From: Methanoregula sp.
GTDB lineage: Archaea; Halobacteriota; Methanomicrobia; Methanomicrobiales; Methanospirillaceae
NCBI GenBank assembly: GCA_028679075.1
Contig: JAJRCF010000001.1
Coordinates: forward strand, 62,001-126,000
DNA: 64,000 nucleotides
Reading direction: 5' to 3'
Every line of letters starts with the position of its first letter. The stretch's first letter is position 1. The position numbers and the translations under genes were made by a program. Positions 18,298 to 27,023 of this stretch are shown here, piece by piece. Below the pieces are notes generated by a model that saw only the letters and a program-made list of their open reading frames with translations, made no database searches and was not told the DNA's origin.

Positions 18298-18335
18298 TCT
18301 CCCGGCAATTGCCCTGTCGGGAGATCTCTTTTTTT
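18298..18335 (+). terminator. Hairpin plus T-run after cheW
   Basis: A perfect seven-base-pair stem (TCTCCCG with CGGGAGA) closes a 13-base loop and is followed by TCTCTTTTTTT. It lies three bases after the cheW stop and would end the transporter-receptor-CheW transcript. Confidence 0.6.
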
Positions 18336-18474
18336 CCTTTTCAGCGTGAACTATCCCGTTGTCCAGGGAAATTATTACTGATTCATCGGGATGGTTGTCC
18401 AGGAACGGATGCGTGGAAAAATCCACGTTAATCCTTGCGAAAGCTTCACCGTCCCGGATCAGGAATCCCAAACA

Positions 18475-19188
18475 TTATTTTTTCTTTTTCCCGGGTGCGG
18501 GAGGTTCGGCCAGAAAGAATCCATATGATGCGAAATCCCCGGCATCCATGTCCCGGGATTTCCCGGAAGCAATTGCCGGGAGAATGAACCGGAAGAATTC
18601 GATGGTGTACTGTTCGTAGCTGAACCCTTCCGCTGCAATCACCATTTTCCACTTGTCTTCCATGGAGAGGATTCCCATGAAGGAGATCATCAGGTACATG
18701 GAGGTGAGGAACGGGTCGAGGTTTGCCCTGATGGTCCCGTCTTCAATGCCCTCCCGGACCGCGTCCCGCAAAAACAGGCGGCAGACCCCGTACCCCTTCC
18801 CGATCTCAGCAGTGCACGGGTTCTCCTTTGAGAAACGTTCGGAGCCGTAAAAGTGGATCATCCGGAGGTAATCCGGGTATTCCTGTGCAAACCGGTAATA
18901 GGCCTGGCCCAGGAGGGCGACCTTGACAATCCCCGGTGCCTTCGTCTCCATGCATTCCATGTATTTTTCCTTCAGGATCGCGATGCCCCGGAGGACGATG
19001 GCAGCGTACAGCGCCTCCTTGCTCCCGAAATAGAGGTAGATGGTGGCCTTGTTCAACTCAACCCCGCGGGCGATCTCGTCCATCGAGACCTCTTCGTAAT
19101 TCTTCGAGAAGAAGAGCCGCTCGGCTGCGTCGAGGATTTCCGTCCTCCGCTGCTCCTTCTCACGCTGCCTCCTGTCGGATATTCCCAT
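18475..19188 (-). CDS. TetR/AcrR family transcriptional regulator
   Basis: A 237-residue protein. Residues about 5-60 match the TetR DNA-binding domain (RRTEILDAAERLFFSKNYEEVSMDEIARG then KATIYLYFGSKEALY). The C-terminal ligand domain has no assigned inducer; the extreme C-terminus is four lysines. ATG 19188 follows a strong site (GGAGGGAAG). It lies downstream of the flavodoxin-ferredoxin gene on the same strand and may regulate it. Confidence 0.9.
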   Translation of the reverse strand: MGISDRRQREKEQRRTEILDAAERLFFSKNYEEVSMDEIARGVELNKATIYLYFGSKEALYAAIVLRGIAILKEKYMECMETKAPGIVKVALLGQAYYRFAQEYPDYLRMIHFYGSERFSKENPCTAEIGKGYGVCRLFLRDAVREGIEDGTIRANLDPFLTSMYLMISFMGILSMEDKWKMVIAAEGFSYEQYTIEFFRFILPAIASGKSRDMDAGDFASYGFFLAEPPAPGKKKK

Positions 19189-19242
19189 TCTTCCCTCCGT
19201 CTGACTGCTGGTTATTCCCTTACCGCTTGTTACATGCGTTTC

Positions 19243-19258
19243 GGAATGAAGGTATTCC
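19243..19258. promoter_or_regulatory. Possible operator upstream of the TetR gene
   Basis: GGAAT and ATTCC flank six bases, 55 bases before the TetR start. Dyads of this size can be TetR sites, but the stem is short and the assignment is a guess. Confidence 0.25.
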
Positions 19259-19291
19259 AATGTTGTGTTGTTCCCTGCCGGTTCCTCCGGA

Positions 19292-20092
19292 TCAGAAGAA
19301 GCATTCCGGCTCCTTGCGGTCAGGGTAGAGCGTGTGGAGACGCAGCTGGGCGTCCTTCACCCGACCGGGCTTTATCGAACGGGCATGCTCCGGGCAGTAC
19401 CGGATGCACGCACAGCAGGAGACACAGAGTTTTGCATCGATCTTCTTCGAATCCTCCGCATCGATCGCACCCACGGGACATTGCCCTGCACAACTCCCGC
19501 ACTGCGTGCACGCGTCGCTGACTTCGATGAAATCCTCTGTCCAGAGCCGGGAGTCTCCGCGGTACGGGTACTGGCCGGGAATTGCTGCTTCCGGGACCGG
19601 TGAGCCCGGTGAAACGGACCGGAGCTGTTCCCGGATTTTCTGCCCGAACTCTTCTGCACGGCGGAGGTCGCCGGCATCGGGACGCCCCGCTGCAATCGGT
19701 GTCCCGGCATCCGAGAACGAATGCTCCCCGAGGAATGCAGCGCCCGCAACTGCCCTGCACCCACATTGCGTGACGAGATTCCGGAGTTCGAGCAGGGTGT
19801 CCTCGTAGGTCCGGTTGCCGTACAGGACAACGCAAACCGCAGGAGTGTTTTGGGCCCGGATCGCTTTCAGCCAGGGAAGTACGATGGCCGGTACTCTCCC
19901 CACGTACACCGGGACGCCGATGATGAGCAGATCGTCTTCCGATGTCTGCAGGGGCCGGACGCGTGCTGCCGGTTTTGTAATATCGATCTCTTCGATGCTG
20001 CCCGGGTTCAGGCCGCGGGCGATGGCCCGGACAACTTTCTGCGTTGTGCCGGTTGGCGAGAAGTACACGAGTTTCGCGGTATCGATTTGCAT
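19292..20092 (-). CDS. EFR1-type flavodoxin-ferredoxin protein
   Basis: A 266-residue two-domain electron carrier. Residues 1-160 are flavodoxin-like (YFSPTGTTQKVV binds the FMN phosphate), and the C-terminal third has two 4Fe-4S motifs: CTQCGSCAGQCPVGA and CVSCCACIRYCP. Ferredoxin-linked flavodoxins of this kind are common in methanogens and clostridia; partners are unknown. ATG 20092 has a good ribosome site (AGGAGA). An upstream in-frame extension to 20182 lacks such a site. Confidence 0.88.
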   Translation of the reverse strand: MQIDTAKLVYFSPTGTTQKVVRAIARGLNPGSIEEIDITKPAARVRPLQTSEDDLLIIGVPVYVGRVPAIVLPWLKAIRAQNTPAVCVVLYGNRTYEDTLLELRNLVTQCGCRAVAGAAFLGEHSFSDAGTPIAAGRPDAGDLRRAEEFGQKIREQLRSVSPGSPVPEAAIPGQYPYRGDSRLWTEDFIEVSDACTQCGSCAGQCPVGAIDAEDSKKIDAKLCVSCCACIRYCPEHARSIKPGRVKDAQLRLHTLYPDRKEPECFF

Positions 20093-20190
20093 TTTTTCTT
20101 CTCCTTTTTGGAAATCACCGGATTGTTCCGGAATTTTTTTAAAATTTTTTAATTTTTCTTTGTCATTCAGGCTTGCACTCAAACGCCCGG

Positions 20191-20589
20191 TTACAGGATC
20201 TGTTTTCCCGGCTCGGGACCCGGTTTGACAATATACACACCGGTAATCTTCACGAGCACTGCGGACTTGGGCGTAAATTTCGGCCAGCTCTCTTTCATCC
20301 AGGCAATATTTTCCCGGAAGATTTCATCGTCCGTGTGGACCGTGACGGTACCCTTGATCTGGAAACCGCCTTTCTCCCCCCACCATGACAGGGCAATCTC
20401 CGGGTTTTGCTTCATGTTGGCGAGCGTCTTGTTGAAGTACTGGTCCGAGATGAGCAGTGTCCCGTCATCGCGTACCTTGAACGCTGCGATCGGTACAACA
20501 TTGGGGATGCCGGTTTTCGATGCGGTTGCAAGGAAAACGATCTTTGCTGCCTGCAGCGATTCTTTGATCTCCGGTGTCAGGGTAACCAT
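20191..20589 (-). CDS. Pyridoxamine 5'-phosphate oxidase-like FMN-binding protein
   Basis: A 132-residue single-domain protein with the split-barrel pattern: FLATASKTGIPNVVPIAAFKVRDDGTLLISD, then LANMKQNPEIALSWWG. Small proteins of this family bind FMN, F420 or haem; the cofactor here is not determined. It is transcribed divergently from the TIM-barrel gene, with a palindromic site in between, and may lead the EFR1-TetR run. Confidence 0.8.
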   Translation of the reverse strand: MVTLTPEIKESLQAAKIVFLATASKTGIPNVVPIAAFKVRDDGTLLISDQYFNKTLANMKQNPEIALSWWGEKGGFQIKGTVTVHTDDEIFRENIAWMKESWPKFTPKSAVLVKITGVYIVKPGPEPGKQIL

Positions 20590-20617
20590 GGATCTCACGC
20601 AAGAAAGTGTACTCGCG

Positions 20618-20630
20618 GTTATATTATAAC
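20618..20630. promoter_or_regulatory. Palindrome GTTATATTATAAC in a divergent promoter
   Basis: A perfect six-base arm dyad with a one-base centre, 29 bases upstream of the PPOX-like start and within the 132-base gap to the divergent gene. It coincides with a TATA-like sequence, so a bound repressor would block transcription. Confidence 0.4.
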
Positions 20631-20721
20631 TATCGGTTAGTGAATAACTGTGAGTTGGGGGCCGCAGGGAACCGGGAGTATTAACATACCGGAGGGATAA
20701 GTACCGGGAATCGCGTGCAGG

Positions 20722-21717
20722 ATGGCTGATATGCAGCAGTTGCTGAGTGTGCCGGAGGACCGGGTTGGCAGGAATCATTACCGGCACAGCTGGGACATTG
20801 TCGGGTCGTTTATCCGTGGAGAAGGACTGGACGGGATCGAGCTGGTCCTCGGGACCGGGTCCGGGACCGTACCGGTACCAAAGGGACTGGTGAAGACAGT
20901 CCACCTGCCGATATGGCCCGGGTGGACCCGGGCCTGGCAGGAGCCGCAGTCGATCCCTGCCGGCTGGGATCCCGCCCGGATCGCTGCGCATTATGGCGCA
21001 ACCACACGGGAAAGTCTCATGGACCGGTTCTGCCAAAACCTTGGGAGGGCGGCGGCGTACCGGGCCGCATATGCCGTTGTCCATCCTAGCTACAACGAGC
21101 CGTGGGAGACCGGATTGCAACCCGCCCGGTACGGGTCGCGTGAAGTCCTTGCTGCCACGGCATCGTTTGCCAATGCGCTCGCCGTACGATCTCCCGGCGG
21201 CGAACCACAGGTCACGCTCGCCTTCGAGAACCTCTGGTCCCCGGGCCTCACCTTCCTTTCCCCCGGTGAGGCAGAATATTTCACAAGCCTCCTTACGTTC
21301 GATAACTGGATCTTCGTTTTGGATACCGGCCACCTGATGAATGCATTGCAGTCCCACAGCGAACGTGAGGGAATCCGCAACGTGATCCGGGTCATCGGCC
21401 AGCTCCCTGCGGTAACGCGGCAGCGGATCCGTGCCGTGCACTTTCACTGCAGTACTTCCGGGAAGTACCAGCAGGCGCAGGCCTGTCCCCTGCTGCATCC
21501 CGGCATGACGCACGGGGAAAAAGCCCGGGCCCATGCGGACCACCGTCGCCGGATCGACGAGCACCGGCCGTTCTCGGACACCGCCTGCAGGGAAATTGTC
21601 CGGATGATCCGCCCCGAATTCCTTGTCCACGAGTTCGTTACCGACACTCCCGAAAAGATGCAGGCTGCCATACAACAGCAGAAAACGCTTCTTATGAATC
21701 CCGGCAGGAAGAGTTAG
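20722..21717 (+). CDS. Xylose-isomerase-like TIM-barrel protein
   Basis: A 331-residue soluble protein. Segments LDGIELVLG, AYAVVHPS, VTLAFENLW and FVLDTGHLMNA follow the strand order of AP-endonuclease-2/xylose-isomerase TIM barrels, with His and Glu/Asp residues able to bind metal. The C-terminus has RAVHFHCSTSGKY. No specific reaction is known. Divergent from the PPOX-like gene. Confidence 0.65.
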   Translation: MADMQQLLSVPEDRVGRNHYRHSWDIVGSFIRGEGLDGIELVLGTGSGTVPVPKGLVKTVHLPIWPGWTRAWQEPQSIPAGWDPARIAAHYGATTRESLMDRFCQNLGRAAAYRAAYAVVHPSYNEPWETGLQPARYGSREVLAATASFANALAVRSPGGEPQVTLAFENLWSPGLTFLSPGEAEYFTSLLTFDNWIFVLDTGHLMNALQSHSEREGIRNVIRVIGQLPAVTRQRIRAVHFHCSTSGKYQQAQACPLLHPGMTHGEKARAHADHRRRIDEHRPFSDTACREIVRMIRPEFLVHEFVTDTPEKMQAAIQQQKTLLMNPGRKS

Positions 21718-21915
21718 TTCAGGGAGAGGATTCCGGAATAATCCTTTCAGGCACTTTTTCTCTGCAGGAAATACCGGGATCCTGTTCCCGGGGTCTGTGA
21801 GAGGAGGGAACCCTGCAGCCAGCCGTGATCTCATAAAACCCAACGAACGATCCCCGGTTCCTTAACGGTGCCGGGCGCCGGCAATACCCCGGCATCCATG
21901 TCCCGGGAAAAAGGA

Positions 21916-24180
21916 TCACTTCACCCAGTGCAGGACATTGCGCAGGACCGACCAGCGGGGCCCGTTGACAGAGGGGATGTTCCCCAGTACCCAGTAATCG
22001 TATTTTTTGTCAAGCATGCCGTAGGTTTTCTCTGTTGTGATCCAGTAGTTGACAGCATGCCGGTAAGACTCGCTGCTGTTAAGGGGAATCGGGTACGCGT
22101 ACATGATCTGGTAGGTGTCGTACGGCTGGATGATGGCCACATCGTAGAACGGGTAAAGGAGGGTGAGGGTATACCCTTCCTCGGCCGGGACAAACAGGGC
22201 ATCGGCCGTTTTCTTCTCAAAGAAATCCTCCCGTGTCTCAATCGGCACGATGACCGCATCGGGGAAGAGTGCGCGGGCCATATCCGCTGCTGCGGTATTA
22301 TTGAAGGCGGCGATCCTCACCCCGTGCATCTTCCGGACATCATCAAGCTGCGTGAACGCGTCTTTCCGGCCGTCAGGGACAACGAAACCGAGATGGACCG
22401 TGACAACCGGATCGGAAAATTTCATTGTCTCAAACCGCTTCTCGTTCACCATGACTGCGGCCATGACGATATCACAGTAACCGCTGTCCAGGGAGGAGGC
22501 CAGGGTACTGCCCTTGATCGGGACGAACTCAATTTGGGACACGTTCAGGAACCGGGCAAGATCGTATGCCATCTCCACATCGTACCCGACCAGTTCACCC
22601 TTCCCGTTGAAGAAGACAAACGGGACGTTGTTGCTGTTGTATCCTACGCGAAGGCTTCCCCGCTCGCGGATCTCCCGGAGCTTGTCATTTCCCGTTGTCG
22701 CAGCGGGGGGCCTGACAGGCGGTACATCCTCCGGGCGGAGGTACACGGTCGTATTGACGAACGCGTCCGGCCGGTTGCCGGCAGGGTCCGGGGGCAGGCT
22801 GATTGCCGAGATATGGTCCCCGCCCTGGTACGTGCCGGCCAGCATGCCGGCAAATCCCATGTTCAGTCCGGCGATGACCACGGCGCCTGCTGCAAGGAAG
22901 AGCACGAAGAGAACGGCGGCCCGTTTCCCGCGGAACTGCGCCCGTCCGGTAGTCAGCGCGATGGTTATGACCGAGAACGAGAAGATCGAGATGACACTCA
23001 GGGGCGCAACGAACGCCTGGCGTAGGATCCCGGAGCTGATGTACAGGTTGTAAGCATCTGCCGGAAGGCGCATCAGGTCAAGAAGCGATATGACCGAGAT
23101 CTTGGACGACCCGAAGAAACTGGGGATTCCCACAACGATCAGGTTCAGCTGCTGCAGGAGATCCAGGGGGCTGTTGTACATCCAGGCCACGAACAGGATG
23201 AAGAGGAAGGGGACAAGCCCGCCCAGCAGCGGGAACGTGTAGGCAATGGGCACCAGGATCTCGCTGAACGACCGGACCTCCGGCAGCCTGGGATCCGTTC
23301 CCGGCGCATGTTCGTTTCGGGTATCCCTGTCCCGGATAATTGCATCGGGCTTCCCGGCCTGCCCCGAGAAGAGTTTCTCCACGCCCTCGGAGATCTGCGG
23401 GAGGGTGATGAACTCGGTGCCCGTGGAGAAGGCAAGGATCATGGGCCGGGATGCGGCAGTAAGGATCTCCCGGTAGGTGAACGTGGTGAGGCAGGTGACA
23501 AGGAGCGGCAGGACGACCAGGCCGAGCAGGACGGCAGCAGCGGCAAGGGTGATGAGGAAGACCTGGAGCTGCAGGAAGCCCTCGATCGTGATGGTGCCTG
23601 CCATGACAGTAGTGATGACAAAGACGCCGGGCGGGAATGTCCATGCGATGATATGCGTCATGTTCTCCAGCGCCCGCAGCAGGATCTTGAGGACACTGAC
23701 GATCGGCCCGCTCCCGTTGTCCAGCATCAGGGCAAAGCCTAAGAAGAGGCAGAAGAGCACGGTGGCCGGAATAACCCCTTCGGACAATGACGAGAAGGGG
23801 TTGGACGGGATGAACTCATCGATGAGGCTGATGCCGGTCTTTGGTGCGAGATCCTGGGTGGAGAAGAACGAGGCGACCTCATGGGGGGGAAATGCGAGCT
23901 GGAAGGTGAAGTACCCGATGGTGCCGATCACCCAGATCATGAGGATGACAAGGAATGCTTTTACGGCGATCTTTTTTGCCGTATCCCTCTTCAGGCTGCC
24001 GATGCCAACGATCAGGGAGATCGCAACAGAGGGGAGAATGGTGATCTGCCAGATCTTGATGAACGCCTCGCTGAGCGGCTTCATGGCAGAACTGAGATCG
24101 CCAAAGACAAGACCGGTCAGGATGCCAAGAAGGAAACCTGCCAGTATCCAGACTGTGATGTTAAGACGGGGTAGTTTCAT
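21916..24180 (-). CDS. Fusion of an SDF-family (dicarboxylate/amino acid:cation symporter-like) transporter to a type-3 solute-binding protein
   Basis: A 754-residue protein. Residues about 1-410 are polytopic and resemble the sodium:dicarboxylate symporter family (MKLPRLNITVWILAGFLLG). A final helix near 417-440 leads to an extracytoplasmic solute-binding domain, about 497-754 (LREIRERGSLRVGYNSNNVPF, GYDVEMAYDLARFL), as in amino-acid ABC transporters. The canonical NMDGT sodium-site motif is not visible and the serine-rich hairpin is replaced by AFSTGTEFITLP, so coupling may differ. A binding protein tethered to a secondary carrier could deliver amino acids directly. Confidence 0.85.
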   Translation of the reverse strand: MKLPRLNITVWILAGFLLGILTGLVFGDLSSAMKPLSEAFIKIWQITILPSVAISLIVGIGSLKRDTAKKIAVKAFLVILMIWVIGTIGYFTFQLAFPPHEVASFFSTQDLAPKTGISLIDEFIPSNPFSSLSEGVIPATVLFCLFLGFALMLDNGSGPIVSVLKILLRALENMTHIIAWTFPPGVFVITTVMAGTITIEGFLQLQVFLITLAAAAVLLGLVVLPLLVTCLTTFTYREILTAASRPMILAFSTGTEFITLPQISEGVEKLFSGQAGKPDAIIRDRDTRNEHAPGTDPRLPEVRSFSEILVPIAYTFPLLGGLVPFLFILFVAWMYNSPLDLLQQLNLIVVGIPSFFGSSKISVISLLDLMRLPADAYNLYISSGILRQAFVAPLSVISIFSFSVITIALTTGRAQFRGKRAAVLFVLFLAAGAVVIAGLNMGFAGMLAGTYQGGDHISAISLPPDPAGNRPDAFVNTTVYLRPEDVPPVRPPAATTGNDKLREIRERGSLRVGYNSNNVPFVFFNGKGELVGYDVEMAYDLARFLNVSQIEFVPIKGSTLASSLDSGYCDIVMAAVMVNEKRFETMKFSDPVVTVHLGFVVPDGRKDAFTQLDDVRKMHGVRIAAFNNTAAADMARALFPDAVIVPIETREDFFEKKTADALFVPAEEGYTLTLLYPFYDVAIIQPYDTYQIMYAYPIPLNSSESYRHAVNYWITTEKTYGMLDKKYDYWVLGNIPSVNGPRWSVLRNVLHWVK

Positions 24181-24951
24181 GATCAGGCTACTCCGGATCC
24201 GGTCGCTGCGGGATTCGTTCAGACAGGGATATTATTGCTTGGTATTATTTAACGGTTACAACATGAGGTTCTGTTGCGCTGGGGCTTGACCGGCGTTTCG
24301 CAGATCCATCCCGGCATCTGCCTTGTCATCTGCACCGGGTTCTGCACCGCGACGCTGGTTGCCGGGGCGTACCTGTTCCGGAAGGTACAGTGAGGGAGAG
24401 AGCTTCCGATAACCGCAATTTTTTTCACATTTCACCCATTGCCCGGTTCTTTTTGTTCCTCTGCTCCGACAAAACCGTATCTCCGGGCGATCAGGGGTAC
24501 GCAGCAGGTCAGCCAGAACAGGACCACGGTCATGGAGAACACGGTGAGGGCATGTTCGAAGGGATCCGGAAAGTTGCAGGCCTCGCGGGTCGTTGTGATG
24601 ATCCACCATACGGCAAGCGTTGAACCCGTGCCAAGAACGGCTTTATGCTGCCCGGTTCCGGCGGAGGTGCTGGCAGGGTGTTCGGGTTTCCGACGGAGGG
24701 GGTCCGGAACACCCGCCCGGCCGGTCAGCTACTGAACAGAAACATGGGATGCCCCGGCCAACCGCTATTGTAACATTGCTGCGAACAACCTCACCAATTC
24801 CCGTCGGAGAATGCCGGTTTATTCCGGAAGAATTACCGTGTTTTCCGGAATCATTACCTCATCAAAAAAGGGGGGTGAGGCAAAACGCATGCAACCGGGC
24901 CTGATACGGGCCCGGAATCCCTACCCCGTATGGAGGGGGAAAATAGGGGCG
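24181..24951. other. Gene-poor stretch with membrane-protein debris
   Basis: On the minus strand a 98-residue open frame without a start (24432-24728) looks like a membrane-protein fragment. On the plus strand a TTG-initiated frame at 24274-24393 would give a 39-residue one-helix peptide (ICLVICTGFCTATLVAGAYLF). The right part holds repeated TTCCGGAA-like words near 24823-24852. No intact gene is evident. Confidence 0.4.
24432..24728 (-). pseudogene. Fragment of a membrane protein
   Basis: The open frame has no start codon before its last third and is bounded upstream by a stop. It contains two helix-like parts (STLAVWWIITT and HALTVFSMTVVLFWLTCCVPLIA) and an acidic end. Composition is protein-like, so this is probably a decayed or 5'-truncated gene. 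Family not recognised. Confidence 0.35.
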
Positions 24952-25380
24952 TTACGACAGTGGAGTAACTCCCCCTCCCTTCTCCTTCTCGGCAACCCCG
25001 GCAAGGTACTCGATCGTCTTCCCGGACTCAAGCCGGTTCCCGTTACGGTCGATCTCCACGATCGTGGATGGCGTGACCTGGAAAAATCTCCACGTGCCGT
25101 GCCGGGACCGGATCCAGAGCTCGGTCACCACCGCAGCGTCGCGGGCGATGACCCGGAGCCGGGCGAGATCGCTCGCATAATACTCCATAAGCTCAGGAAC
25201 CGGTGCGAGAATTTTTGGCGCAAACATGATGGTCGCGAACACGACCGGGATCTTCGAGACAATGGAGAGATCGTAGATCCGCTCCGGTCCTCCCATCGCC
25301 AGTTGGATGAGGCCGCGGGCTTTCGCGATCGGGATCGCATCCCTGAATGCCCGGTGGGCACGGCCGCTGCGGTGGATCAT
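24952..25380 (-). CDS. Conserved-looking hypothetical protein
   Basis: A 142-residue soluble protein with a basic first third (MIHRSGRAHRAFRDAI) and a segment with alternating hydrophobics (ILAPVPELMEYYASDLARLRVIARDAAVVTELWIRS). Codon use and GC content agree with the neighbours. The C-terminus is glycine-rich. No domain is recognised. Confidence 0.5.
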   Translation of the reverse strand: MIHRSGRAHRAFRDAIPIAKARGLIQLAMGGPERIYDLSIVSKIPVVFATIMFAPKILAPVPELMEYYASDLARLRVIARDAAVVTELWIRSRHGTWRFFQVTPSTIVEIDRNGNRLESGKTIEYLAGVAEKEKGGGVTPLS

Positions 25381-26217
25381 GAAGGGCTGCCCCGAAAGAT
25401 TCCGCGGGCCCGTCCCGGAACCTGCGGGTTGTTCAACGATGTATTCATTGATTCCGGCTCGCGGAGAAAAGTCGCGGACGGCCGGGTTTTTTCGCGGAAG
25501 GTTGTGCTTATAGTTTCATCTCCATTGTTCGGAGTTGGTTGTAGTCTGGTGGTTCGGTACGAACGGGTCCGTCCTCCCGGGGTTTTAAGAGCCTATGGGA
25601 GTGTGGCGAATTTCATTGTATAAAAAAAGATATAATTTGATAATATGTTGTTGGTTGAATGGACGATGGGCTGGTTTCCGCTGAAGGAGTGGGGCCATCG
25701 TCACGATGCCCTGCGCATGTGCCTGTCCGCTTGGCCGGATGAGGGGGCCGTTGACGGAATGTGGGGGAGATGGGGGTCCGGCGGGTATGGTGTTTTGATC
25801 AGGCTCTGGCTAAAAAAATTTTACCGGACCATGATCAAACTTTTTTTAACGCGATTGCAATCCCGATTGATTTTACGATACGGAGTAATCAGACCTTGTT
25901 TAAAATTTTTTTGAGCAGACTTTTGTTGTGAAATGGGAATCTCATGTAGATGAGATGAGCCAGACGCGCAAAACGCCTCGTCGGATTCTTCGAAGAATGC
26001 TCACGCATTCTTCTCGTGTCTCATATCGAAGAACGCTCACGCGTTCTTCTCTTATCTCAAGTCTGATGACTTTCGACATTCTGAAGAGTCTCGACATTGC
26101 GCAACTCACTAACCTGTACGCGAATTTGCGTACGGGCCGTTACCCAGCGAGGGCCCGACGAGGCGCCCGAGCGACTCCACGCGTAGCGTGGAGGGGAAGA
26201 ATCGCGTTTATGTTATC
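25381..26217. other. Intergenic region at the left edge of the accessory segment
   Basis: No convincing gene. GC content falls from about 25600 on. The right part (25964-26194) is a cluster of inverted repeats described separately. An apparent 89-codon frame at 25645-25914 is rich in Trp and Gly and has no protein-like pattern. Confidence 0.5.
25964..26194 (+). repeat. Composite dispersed repeat with four hairpins
   Basis: In order: a 61-base unit (25964-26024) repeated at 26611-26671 with two differences; GAAGAA-type hairpins at 25992-26013 and 26028-26049; a dyad around CGTACGC...GCGTACG near 26115-26134; the GC-rich 33-nt motif at 26143-26175; and a terminal hairpin with GTA loop (26176-26194). 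No transposase is nearby. Confidence 0.65.
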
Positions 26218-26541
26218 TCAGCTCAGGTCAACATCGTCCCAGGGTCGTAGTAACCGACCTTTGTTGTCTTCAAGAAATTTCTGATTGACAATATCATCAA
26301 CCCGCTTTGTCCGGTCTGTGATAGCAGGATCATCGAGATCTAAGTTCGGTGCAGCATCAAATCGAAGTGCAGGTGGGTTCTCTTCCTCGTCTTCAGTCAA
26401 TGGTGGCATCTTAATTGGACGAGCTAATTCCTGCATTTCTTCGAATGATGCAGGTTCGGGTTCCGCTACGTAGCCGGGTTTTTCCTCTGCGTAAAGATGG
26501 TCGAATGTTATCGGACGCGGGAAAGGATCATCGTCTTCCAT
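26218..26541 (-). CDS. Acidic hypothetical protein flanked by repeats
   Basis: A 107-residue, strongly acidic, proline-rich protein (MEDDDPFPRP, LTEDEEENPP, NLDLDDPA), probably largely disordered. It lies between two copies of the 61-base repeat. The reading frame is intact and protein-like in composition. No family or role recognised; a short-lived adaptor or mobile-element passenger are both possible. Confidence 0.5.
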   Translation of the reverse strand: MEDDDPFPRPITFDHLYAEEKPGYVAEPEPASFEEMQELARPIKMPPLTEDEEENPPALRFDAAPNLDLDDPAITDRTKRVDDIVNQKFLEDNKGRLLRPWDDVDLS

Positions 26542-26610
26542 CAGATAACCATGGTATAATGGTTATGAAATTCGTTGCGGCTGTTGCTCTCATCGAAGAG
26601 GTGATGCCCT

Positions 26611-26671
26611 ACGCGCAAAACGCCTCGTCGGGTTCTTCGAAGAATGCTCACGCATTCTTCTCGTGCCTCAT
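26611..26671 (+). repeat. Second copy of the 61-base repeat
   Basis: It differs from 25964-26024 at two positions and includes a complete GAAGAATGC hairpin (26639-26660). It continues into TGTCTGATGA, which also resembles sequence after the first copy (26065-26074). Confidence 0.7.
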
Positions 26672-26798
26672 GTCTGATGAGATTCGGCATTTCGTTACGC
26701 ACTTAATCTGTTTCACGTTATTTGTTAAATACGAGAAAAAGGAAAAATCAGAAATTTAATGCTTACACCCTTACTTATTGAATCAGTCTTTAAATTTA

Positions 26799-27023
26799 CT
26801 ATCTTTTTTCTTTTTGTTTTCCTGCGCTGGGACCACTCACATTCACTTCATAATTACTCGGTATCGAACCAGAATCTTTCCCCTCAGCAGTATTTTGGTG
26901 ATACTGTTTTTCCGCTTGTTCTCTTGCTGCAGCCTCTCTTTCGGCCTCTTGTCTTGCTTGATTTTCGCGCTGATTTTTATCATACCCTTCCTTGATTTGT
27001 TTTTTGTCCTTTTCGTCAGCCAT
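26799..27023 (-). CDS. Highly charged helical hypothetical protein
   Basis: A 74-residue hydrophilic protein dominated by Lys, Glu, Gln, Arg and Ala (DKKQIKEGYDKNQRENQARQ), predicted as one long helix or coiled coil with a disordered end. It is AT-rich like its surroundings. No Shine-Dalgarno site is clear. Possibly carried in with the accessory segment; function unknown. Confidence 0.45.
   Translation of the reverse strand: MADEKDKKQIKEGYDKNQRENQARQEAEREAAAREQAEKQYHQNTAEGKDSGSIPSNYEVNVSGPSAGKQKEKR

Noticed and set aside
21868-23025. Plus-strand frame of 385 codons under the transporter fusion
   Set aside because: It is the antisense of the solute-binding domain and has no recognisable domain of its own.
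25960-26200. Possible CRISPR array
   Set aside because: The repeats here are inverted hairpins of different kinds, not evenly spaced direct repeats with unique spacers, and no cas gene is present.
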